A stretch of DNA of 5,266 bases, taken from Archangiaceae bacterium. Its GTDB lineage: Bacteria > Myxococcota > Myxococcia > Myxococcales > Myxococcaceae. The translations under genes and the position numbers were made by a program. Location of the stretch: positions 1 to 5,266 of the forward strand of contig JAHFDQ010000412.1 in NCBI GenBank assembly GCA_023248915.1, written 5' to 3'. Below are positions 1 to 5,266 of this stretch, one piece after another (position 1 is the first letter of the stretch; each line of letters opens with the position of its first letter). Under the pieces are notes generated by a model. It was not told the origin of the DNA, did not search any database, and saw nothing but the letters and a program-made list of their open reading frames with translations.

Positions 1-3000
1 ACCGTCCCCGCGGCGCCCGCGTAGTCGAGCGTCGGGGCGGCGGTGGCCACGGCGACCGAGAGCGTGACGGTGGCGATGGGCGAGGAACCCGCCGAGTTGG
101 TGGCGACGAGGTTGTAGGTGGTCGCCGACATCGGTACCGGCGGCGTCGCGTCGATGACACAGGTCGCGGGGTCGACCGTCATCCACCCGGGCTTGGCCGG
201 CGACCCGGTGATGTCGCAGCCGGTGAGCGCGGCGCCGTTGGCGGCGAGCAGCGTCGGGAAGATGGTCATCGGACTACCCGCGACGCCGTCGGTGTTGGCC
301 GCTCCGGCGAAGCTCAAGGCCGGCGCCCCGGCGACGACGACGAGGGTGACCAGGGCATCGGCCGAGGTGCCCCCGGCGTTGGTGGCGACCAGGGTGTACG
401 AGGCGGACGCCGCGGCGGCCGCGGCCGAACCGGAAATGACGCAGGTCGCGGAATCGACCGTCAACCCGACCGGCAACGGCAGGGTGGACGCCTTGATGCC
501 GCACGCCGACAGCGCGCCGCCCTTCAGGTTCAACGTGCTCGGGATGACGAACATCGGCGTGCCCGCCACTCCGGACGTTCCCGTCGAGGTCGCGTAGCTG
601 AGCACCGGGACGCCGGGGTTCACCGTCAGCGTGACGGTGGCGTCGGCGGAGTTGCCGGCCGAGTTGGTCGCCACCAGCGTGTACTGCGTCAACGACGCGG
701 CCACCGCCGGAGTGCCCAAGATGGCGCAGGTGGCGGAGTTGACGAGGAGGCCGGCCGGAAGCGCAGGCGTTCCCCCGCGGATGCCGCAACCCGTCAGCGC
801 CGCGCCGTTCAGCGCGAGCGACGCGGGGTTGATCGTCAGGGCCTGGCCGACGGTTCCGGTCACGGCGCCGGCCGCGTACGAGAGCGCTGGGGCGTCCGGG
901 GACACGGTCAGCGCCACTGCGGCCACAGCCGAGCTTCCTGCTCCGTTGGTGGCGATCACGACGTAGACCGTGGACGGGCTCGCGGCACCCGGCGTACCCG
1001 AGATGACACAGGTGGCGGAGTTGACGGTCAGGCCGGCGGGCAACGCGGGAGAGGTGCCCGCCAGCGCGCAGCCGGTGATGGCCAGGCCGTTGCCGATGAG
1101 CGCAGTAGGCGCCACCGACATCGGGAGGCCGAAGACGCCGATGGTGCCGGTCGACCCGACGTAGCTCAGCGTCGGCACGTCGTTCACGGTGAGCGCCACC
1201 GTGGCCGCCGCCGACGTGCCCACCGAGTTCGTCGCCTGGACGGTGAAGGTGGTGGTCGCCATCACGTTCGACGGCGCGCCCGAGATGACGCAAGACGTGC
1301 CCTGGAGCACCAACCCCGGCGGCAGGGAAGGCGTCACGTCACAGGCCGTCACCGAGGCTCCACCCGAGTTGAGGGTGGTCGGCCCGACGGTCATCGACAA
1401 GCCCTTCCGGCCGACGGTGCCGCCGGCCCCGACGTAGCTCAAGACCGGCAAGACGGGCGCGACCGAGAGCGTCACCGTGGCGCCGGCCGAGTCACCCGCG
1501 GCGTTGGTGGCGACGAGGGTAAAGGCGGTCGCCGCCAGCGCGGACGAGGGCGAACCCGAGATGACGCAGGTGGTGGGCGCCACCGACAGCCCGGCCGGAA
1601 GGACCGGCAACGTCGTCGCCAGCCCGCAGCCGGTGATGGGCGCGCCGTTCAGCGCCAGCGTCGTCGGCGAGACGGACATCGCGATTCCGTAGGTGCCCGA
1701 ACCGCCGGTCGCCCCCGCGTAGCTCAACGTCGGAACAACAGGGGCGACGGTCAGCGTCACCGCCGCGTCGGCGGAAGCCCCGGCCGAGTTGGTGGCCACC
1801 ACGGTGTAGCTGGCCACAGCCGCCGACACCGTGGGCGTTCCCGAGATGACGCAGGTGGTGGGCGCGACGGATAACCCGGCGGGCAGCGCCGTCGTCCCGC
1901 CCTTGATCGCGCACCCGGTGACCGAGGCTCCGTTCGCCGCGAGCGTCGTCGGGGTCACCGACATCGCCACCCCGAACGCACCGGTGTTGCCGCCCGCTCC
2001 CACGTAGCTCAGCGTCGGGACCGACGCGGCGACCGTCAGCGACACGGCCGCGTCGGCGGAATTCCCCACCGAGTTGGTCGCGACCAGGGTGTAACTCGCC
2101 GTCGTCGCCACCACGGTGGGCGAACCGGAGATCACGCAGGTCGCCAGGTCGACCGTCAGCCCGGCGGGCAGCCCAGTAGTCCCGCCCTTGATGGCGCAAC
2201 CGGTGAGGCTGGCGCCGTTCGAGAGCAGAGTGGTGGGCGTGACCGACATCGCCACCCCGAAGCTGCCGGACGTACCGGTCGCACCCGCGAAGCTCAGGGT
2301 GGGCACGTTCGGCGCGACGGTGAGGCTGACGGCCGCGTCGGCCGAGTCGCCCGCAGAGTTGGTCGCCACCAGCAAGTACGACGCCGTGGCCACGGCCACC
2401 GTCGGGGCGCCCGAGATGACGCAGGTCGCCGCGTCCACCGTCAGGCCGGCGGGCAGCGGCGTCGAAACCTTCGCGGCGCACGCGCTGACGGCGGCACCGT
2501 TCGCCGCCAGCCCAGTGGGACTGACGGTCATCGCCACGCCAACCGTGCCCGTGGTGCCCGTCGCGCCGGTGAAGCTGAGAGACGGCACGTTCGGGGCCAC
2601 GGTGAGGCTGACGGTCGCGTCCGACGAGGTTCCGGCCGAGTTGGTGGCCACCACGGTGTACGTGGCCGCCGCGGCAGCCGCCGTCGGCGTGCCCGAGATG
2701 ACGCAGGTCGCCGCGTCCACCGTCAGGCCGGCCGGCAGCGCCAGCGTCGAGGCCTTGATGTCGCACGCGGTGACAGTGGCGCCGTTCGCGGCCAGCGCCG
2801 TGGGCGTGACGGTCATCGCCACGCCGAAGGTGCCCGAGGTGCCCGTCGCGCCGGTGTAGCTCAGCGACGGCACGCTCGGGGCAACCGTGAGGCTGACGGT
2901 CGCGTCGGCGGACGTCCCGGCCGAGTTGGTCGCCACCATTGTATAGGTGGCCGTGGCGGCCACCGCCGTCGGGGTGCCCGAGATGACGCAGGTCGTCGCG

Positions 3001-4658
3001 TCGATGGACAAACCCGCGGGCAGCGCCGCCGTCGAGGCCTTGATGTCACACGCGGTGACGGGAGCGCCGTTCGGCGCCAGCGCGGTGGGAACGACGGACA
3101 TCGCCACGCCGAAGTTGCCGGACGTCCCGGTCGACCCGGAGTAGCTCAAGGTGGGCAGGTTCGGGCTCACCGAGAGGCTCACGGTCGCGTCGGCCGAGTC
3201 ACCGGCGGTGTTGGTGGCGACGAGGGCGTAGGTCGCGGCGGCGGCAGCGACCGCCGGCGTTCCCGAGATGACGCACGTCGCGCCGTCCACCGTCAGCCCG
3301 GCCGGCAGCGCCGACGTCGAAGCCTTGATGCCGCACGCGGTGACGGCGGCGCCGTTCGCGGCCAGCGCCGTGGGCACGACGAACATCGCCACGCCGAAGG
3401 TGCCGGTCGCGCCGGTCGCGCCGGCGTAGCTCAGGTCAGGGACGTTGGGGTCTACCGACAGGCTCACCGTCGCGTTGGCGGAAGCCCCGGCCGTGTTGAA
3501 GGCCACCAGGGTGTACGTCGCGGCGGCGGCGACCGCCGTCGGCGCGCCCGAGATGACGCAGGTGGTGTCGTCAACCGACAACCCCGCGGGAAGGGCCGTG
3601 GTCCCCGACTTCACGTCGCAGACGGTGACCGGCGCTCCGTTCGCGAGCAGCGACGTCGGGCTCACCGCCATCGGCACTCCATAGGTGCCCGCGGTGCCCG
3701 TGGCCCCCGCGTAGCTGAGCGCCGGCGCGGCGGGGTTGACCGTCAGGCTGACAGTCGCGTCCGCCGAGGCGCCGGCGGAGTTGGTGGCCACCAGGGTGTA
3801 GGTGGTGGCGGCCACGGCCACCGTGGGCGTGCCCGAGATGACGCAGGTGGTGGCGGCGACCGACAGGCCGGCCGGCAGCGCCGCGGACCCCGTCCTGGTG
3901 GCGCAGGCCGAAACCGCCGCGCCGTTGCCCTTCAAGGTGGTCGGGCTGACCGACATGACCGTCCCGAGCGTGCCGGTGGTGCCGGTCGAGCCCTGGTAGC
4001 TCAGCGTCGGCACGGCGGGATTCACGGTCAGCGTGACGGTGGCCGCGGCCGAGGCGCCGACGCCGTTCGTCGCGACGAGGCTGAAGGCCGTGGCGGCAAT
4101 CGCCGCGGTGGGCGTGCCCGAGATGACGCACGTCTCGGCGTTTACCGATAGGCCCGCCGGCAGCGCCGGCGAAGCCGCCGCGGTCGCGCAGGCCGACACC
4201 GGCGAACCGTTCGCGCTCAGCGTCGAAGGGGCTACCGACATGGCCGTGCCGACGGTGCCAGACGTTCCGACCGCCCCGGCGAAGGAGAGCGCCGGTACGT
4301 CGTTGACCGTGATCGACACGGTGGCACTGGCCGCGCCCGCCGCGTTGGTCGCGGTCACCACGACGTCCGCCGCCGCCGAGACCGCCGTGGGCGTTCCCGA
4401 GATGACGCCGGAAGCGGCGTCGATCGCCAACCCGGCCGGCAGCGCCGGGCTCACCGCGTAAGAACCGACCGCGCCGCCCGCCACCGTCGGCGAGTTGGAA
4501 GTGATCGCCGCGCCCACCCGATACACCGGCGCCGCGTCGGAATACTGAAGGTCGCGCGGCGCTTCGAGCGTGCCCCCCTGCGGCCCGCAACCGGCCAGCC
4601 CCGCCAGAACCACCGCGACCGCGACGACACTCCGCACCGCGACGAACGATCGCTTCAC
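1..4658 (-). CDS. Giant lipoprotein with tandem cysteine-paired Ig-like (He_PIG-type) repeats (3' end outside window)
   Basis: The visible part has 1552 codons with no stop, running off the left edge. The start is GTG at 4658, with a strong RBS six bases upstream and a signal peptide immediately after it. The order is: residues 1-23 lipoprotein signal; C24 lipidation site followed by Gly; linker 25-33; a cysteine-free He_PIG-like domain at 34-120; then fifteen complete repeats of 91-96 residues (mostly 95) from residue 121, and the start of a sixteenth. Each repeat opens with V-P-T-L-S-Y-x-G. It continues through a T-x-C motif, L-P-A-G-L-[ST]-V, T-C-V-I-S-G-T-P and V-A-T-N-S-A-G, and ends with a T-V-[ST]-L-[TS]-V strand. 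These are hallmarks of putative Ig (He_PIG) domains found in large bacterial surface proteins. The composition is rich in Ala, Thr, Ser, Val and Gly, with very few Lys or Arg. The +2 residue is not Asp, which is compatible with outer-membrane sorting. No catalytic domain is visible; the C-terminus could carry one. A surface, adhesion or stalk role is inferred only. Confidence 0.93.
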   Translation of the reverse strand, partial: MKRSFVAVRSVVAVAVVLAGLAGCGPQGGTLEAPRDLQYSDAAPVYRVGAAITSNSPTVAGGAVGSYAVSPALPAGLAIDAASGVISGTPTAVSAAADVVVTATNAAGAASATVSITVNDVPALSFAGAVGTSGTVGTAMSVAPSTLSANGSPVSACATAAASPALPAGLSVNAETCVISGTPTAAIAATAFSLVATNGVGASAAATVTLTVNPAVPTLSYQGSTGTTGTLGTVMSVSPTTLKGNGAAVSACATRTGSAALPAGLSVAATTCVISGTPTVAVAATTYTLVATNSAGASADATVSLTVNPAAPALSYAGATGTAGTYGVPMAVSPTSLLANGAPVTVCDVKSGTTALPAGLSVDDTTCVISGAPTAVAAAATYTLVAFNTAGASANATVSLSVDPNVPDLSYAGATGATGTFGVAMFVVPTALAANGAAVTACGIKASTSALPAGLTVDGATCVISGTPAVAAAAATYALVATNTAGDSADATVSLSVSPNLPTLSYSGSTGTSGNFGVAMSVVPTALAPNGAPVTACDIKASTAALPAGLSIDATTCVISGTPTAVAATATYTMVATNSAGTSADATVSLTVAPSVPSLSYTGATGTSGTFGVAMTVTPTALAANGATVTACDIKASTLALPAGLTVDAATCVISGTPTAAAAAATYTVVATNSAGTSSDATVSLTVAPNVPSLSFTGATGTTGTVGVAMTVSPTGLAANGAAVSACAAKVSTPLPAGLTVDAATCVISGAPTVAVATASYLLVATNSAGDSADAAVSLTVAPNVPTLSFAGATGTSGSFGVAMSVTPTTLLSNGASLTGCAIKGGTTGLPAGLTVDLATCVISGSPTVVATTASYTLVATNSVGNSADAAVSLTVAASVPTLSYVGAGGNTGAFGVAMSVTPTTLAANGASVTGCAIKGGTTALPAGLSVAPTTCVISGTPTVSAAVASYTVVATNSAGASADAAVTLTVAPVVPTLSYAGATGGSGTYGIAMSVSPTTLALNGAPITGCGLATTLPVLPAGLSVAPTTCVISGSPSSALAATAFTLVATNAAGDSAGATVTLSVAPVLPVLSYVGAGGTVGRKGLSMTVGPTTLNSGGASVTACDVTPSLPPGLVLQGTSCVISGAPSNVMATTTFTVQATNSVGTSAAATVALTVNDVPTLSYVGSTGTIGVFGLPMSVAPTALIGNGLAITGCALAGTSPALPAGLTVNSATCVISGTPGAASPSTVYVVIATNGAGSSAVAAVALTVSPDAPALSYAAGAVTGTVGQALTINPASLALNGAALTGCGIRGGTPALPAGLLVNSATCAILGTPAVAASLTQYTLVATNSAGNSADATVTLTVNPGVPVLSYATSTGTSGVAGTPMFVIPSTLNLKGGALSACGIKASTLPLPVGLTVDSATCVISGSAAAAAASASYTLVATNAGGTSADALVTLVVVAGAPALSFAGAANTDGVAGSPMTIFPTLLAANGAALTGCDITGSPAKPGWMTVDPATCVIDATPPVPMSATTYNLVATNSAGSSPIATVTLSVAVATAAPTLDYAGAAGT
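39..326 (-). repeat. R16: degenerate unit with K-P-G-W-M replacing L-P-A-G-L
   Basis: The conserved turn before the second cysteine is altered to K-P-G-W-M, which includes the only Trp visible in the repeat protein. V-I-S-G-T-P has become V-I-D-A-T-P-P. The unit is one residue longer than standard and ends in an irregular V-A-V-A-T-A linker. Both cysteines are kept (18 residues apart). Divergence here suggests the array may be nearing its C-terminal boundary, although R17 clearly begins at 38. Confidence 0.75.
1179..1451 (-). repeat. R12: shortened variant unit (91 residues)
   Basis: This unit is 12 bases shorter than the norm. Its cysteines are separated by 16 residues rather than 19, and L-P-A-G-L reads L-P-P-G-L-V-L-Q. 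It also has an unusual G-R-K-G-L basic patch near its N-terminal side, whereas most units have no Arg. Both cysteines are retained, so the shortened loop still allows the inferred disulfide. Confidence 0.75.
1452..2306 (-). repeat. R9-R11 sub-family of the array
   Basis: R9 and R10 share the loop T-G-C-A-I-K-G-G-T-T, which differs from the K-A-S-T loop of the core. R10 and R11 share L-S-V-A-P-T-T-C-V-I-S-G. The stepwise sharing between neighbours suggests local duplication of adjacent units. R10 also has G-A-G-G-N-T-G where most units have G-A-T-G-T-S-G. Confidence 0.65.
2307..3443 (-). repeat. Homogeneous core of the array (R5-R8)
   Basis: These four units look the most alike. R5, R6 and R7 share the loop C-[DG]-I-K-A-S-T after the first cysteine. 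R7 and R8 share an uninterrupted 42-base identical run (2691-2732 and 2409-2450, offset 282). R5 and R7 share a run of about 28 bases around the N-G-A codons, near 3350 and 2780. Identity at silent positions points to recent duplication or gene conversion rather than protein-level constraint alone. R8 has lost one residue in the loop between its cysteines. Confidence 0.75.
4299..4559 (-). other. Repeat R1: N-terminal He_PIG-type domain without cysteines
   Basis: Residues 34-120 form the first domain. It carries the classic He_PIG core: S-Y-A-V-S-P, then L-P-A-G-L-A-I-D, then S-G-V-I-S-G-T-P, followed by the A-T-N-A-A-G hairpin and a T-V-S-I-T-V strand. It is shorter than the array units (87 residues). 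Tyr/Ser and Gly stand where the array repeats have their two cysteines. It is the canonical form of the family and gives the best family identification for the whole protein. Confidence 0.85.
4587..4658 (-). other. Lipoprotein signal peptide and lipobox
   Basis: Residues 1-24 of the repeat protein have a basic n-region (K2, R3, R9), a hydrophobic stretch rich in Val, Ala and Leu (residues 11-22), and a lipobox L21-A22-G23 before C24 (codon 4589-4587). Lgt and signal peptidase II would lipidate C24 and cleave before it. Gly at the next position is not the inner-membrane retention Asp of enteric bacteria. This supports both the GTG start and an envelope location. Confidence 0.9.
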
Positions 4659-4694
4659 GAGCCACCCTCCCCTTGGGGACTTGCCCCGAAAGGG
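4659..4694 (-). promoter_or_regulatory. Intergenic gap with strong RBS and short alternative GC hairpins
   Basis: These 36 bases separate the FKBP stop from the GTG start of the lipoprotein. On the minus strand a purine-rich AGGGGAGGG (4673-4665) sits six bases before the GTG at 4658. It is a good Shine-Dalgarno sequence and the main reason for choosing this start. Just upstream, GGGG (4687-4684) can pair with CCCC (4678-4675) around a five-base loop. The same CCCC can instead pair, over about three base pairs, with the G-run of the Shine-Dalgarno (4671-4669). There is no T-tract, so this is not an intrinsic terminator. I see no promoter in the gap, which favours co-transcription with the FKBP gene. 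The RBS is well supported; a regulatory role for the hairpins is speculative. Confidence 0.6.
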
Positions 4695-5266
4695 TCAGGA
4701 GGCTAGCACTTCCAATAACTCGATTTCGAACACCAAAGCGGCCCCGCCCGGAATCAGCGGCGGCGACCCGTGGTCCCCATACGCGGTGTCCGAGGGGCAG
4801 ACCAGCCTCGCCTTGCCGCCCGCCTTCATGCGCTGCACCCCTTCCGTCCAGCAGCGAACCACGCCGCCGAGCGGGAACTCGGCCGGCTGCCCCCTCTTGT
4901 ACGAGCTGTCGAACTCGGTGCCGTCGGGCAGGGTGCCCCGGTAGTGCACCTTCACCTTCGACTGCGCGTTGGGCTGCGCCCCCTGACCCGCGGTGAGCTC
5001 GAAGTACAGCTCTCCCGAGGCGAGCTTCTCGGCTCCGGGTTTCTTCGCTTCCTGGTCGACGAAGGCCCTGGCCTTCTCTTTCACGGCGGCCGTCCGGGTG
5101 TTGGCGCGGGCGCGCGCGAACTCCTGAAGTTGGGGCTGCATGGTGCGCCAGTCGAAGGCGGGCGCCTTGCCGGTGGCCCCGTCGGACACCCCCCGCATCA
5201 CCCACTCGGCCTCGGCCAGGGACAGGCCCAGCGGCTCGAGGTTGCCCGACATCTTCACGCCGAGCG
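4695..5266 (-). CDS. FKBP-type peptidyl-prolyl cis-trans isomerase, exported Mip/FkpA-like (5' end outside window)
   Basis: This enzyme catalyses cis-trans isomerisation of X-Pro bonds and probably acts as a foldase in the cell envelope. Numbering from the in-frame GTG at 5258, residues 1-75 resemble the helical FKBP N-terminal dimerisation region (L-G-V-K-M-S-G-N-L start, then a charged helix at about 55-73). Residues about 82-184 are the FKBP domain. Pocket residues matching FKBP12 Y26, F36, D37, F46, V55, I56, W59, Y82 and F99 are Y106, F116, D117, F128, V133, V134 (conservative I to V), W137, Y160 and F177, so it should be active. The stop is TGA at 4695-4697. The frame stays open upstream of 5258, and the L-G-V-K-M stretch aligns with an internal part of FkpA/Mip proteins, so the GTG is probably not the start. 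The real start and any signal peptide lie past the right edge. C136 and C154 replace the usual Gly and Ile. The next gene starts 36 bases downstream on the same strand. The family call is secure; the export call is inferred from the N-domain. Confidence 0.95.
   Translation of the reverse strand, partial: LGVKMSGNLEPLGLSLAEAEWVMRGVSDGATGKAPAFDWRTMQPQLQEFARARANTRTAAVKEKARAFVDQEAKKPGAEKLASGELYFELTAGQGAQPNAQSKVKVHYRGTLPDGTEFDSSYKRGQPAEFPLGGVVRCWTEGVQRMKAGGKARLVCPSDTAYGDHGSPPLIPGGAALVFEIELLEVLAS

Larger units (their letters stand above)
1..4298 (-). repeat. Tandem coding repeat array, period mostly 285 bp (95 codons), units R2-R17
   Basis: Fifteen full units and one partial unit follow each other without spacers. 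Boundaries set at the V-P-x-L-S codons are: R2 4298-4014, R3 4013-3729, R4 3728-3444, R5 3443-3159, R6 3158-2874, R7 2873-2589, R8 2588-2307, R9 2306-2022, R10 2021-1737, R11 1736-1452, R12 1451-1179, R13 1178-894, R14 893-612, R15 611-327, R16 326-39, and R17 from 38 onward. Unit lengths are 285 bp except R8 and R14 (282), R12 (273) and R16 (288). All changes are multiples of three, as expected under selection for the frame. The second-cysteine codon appears on the plus strand as gca or aca at 4128, 3843, 3558, 3273, 2988, 2703, 2421, 2136, 1851, 1566, 1290, 1008, 726, 441 and 159. Confidence 0.95.

Noticed and set aside
2116..2859. Plus-strand open frame with its own repeated E-M-T-Q-V-A-A-S-T-V motif
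   Set aside because: The repetition is the antisense image of the 285-bp coding repeats (the motif is opposite the T-C-V-I-S-G codons). Similar fragments recur in other units but are broken by stops. The minus frame is continuous and has a signal peptide.
1..4298. CRISPR array or non-coding satellite repeat
   Set aside because: The period is 285 bp, there are no short direct repeats with unique spacers, and unit length changes are all multiples of three within an open frame.
1..4298. Cadherin-type calcium sites or Lys-Asn isopeptide cross-links in the Ig-like repeats
   Set aside because: No D-x-N-D-N or D-x-D motifs recur. Lys is scarce and not conserved across units, so neither stabilising mechanism is supported; the cysteine pair is.
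4669..4687. Intrinsic terminator between the two genes
   Set aside because: The GC stems are only four base pairs and no T-tract follows in the direction of transcription. The sequence instead overlaps a good ribosome binding site.
4673..4996. Plus-strand open frames antisense to the FKBP gene
   Set aside because: They overlap a clear FKBP domain with intact pocket residues. They are rich in Pro, Arg and Ser and match nothing I recognise.
3571..5205. Long minus-strand open frame spanning both genes (544 codons)
   Set aside because: It lies in another frame over the FKBP and the lipoprotein, is dominated by Arg, Gly and His, and has no recognisable domain. It is a GC-rich shadow of the real genes.

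Overview
The window is very GC-rich and both genes read on the minus strand. Codon third positions are mostly G or C. The FKBP has the exported-type layout and a C-W-T-E-G / L-V-C-P-S pattern that I recall from Deltaproteobacteria and Myxococcota. Together with a giant Ig-like repeat lipoprotein, this suggests a myxobacterium-like chromosome. That placement is an inference; there is no rRNA or other marker to confirm it.

Layout in the direction of transcription (right to left): (1) 5266-4695 is the 3' part of an FKBP-type peptidyl-prolyl isomerase gene whose start and export signal lie beyond the right edge. (2) 4694-4659 is a 36-base intergenic gap with a strong Shine-Dalgarno sequence and short alternative GC hairpins. 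(3) 4658-1 is one uninterrupted reading frame of 1552 complete codons, starting at GTG and still open at the left edge. It encodes a lipoprotein signal peptide with lipobox L-A-G-C, a short linker, one cysteine-free He_PIG-type (putative Ig) domain, and then a tandem array of about 95-residue Ig-like repeats: fifteen complete and one just beginning. I followed this frame codon by codon from 4658 to base 3 and found no stop and no frameshift.

The clearest structural signal is a pair of cysteines in each of the fifteen complete array repeats. They are usually 19 residues apart and flank the L-P-A-G-L turn. The first domain lacks both. No other cysteine occurs in the visible mature protein apart from the lipid-anchor cysteine, so the pattern points to one disulfide per domain. 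The central repeats are the most alike at DNA level, including a 42-base identical run between neighbours, while the edge repeats have drifted.

The two genes are close, co-oriented and probably co-transcribed. A plausible but unproven reading is that the isomerase, if exported, helps fold the proline-containing repeat protein, which would be anchored in the outer membrane as an extended surface or adhesion-type stalk. No mobile element, CRISPR array, tRNA or rRNA was seen. The many other open frames in both strands are by-products of GC-rich repetitive coding sequence.
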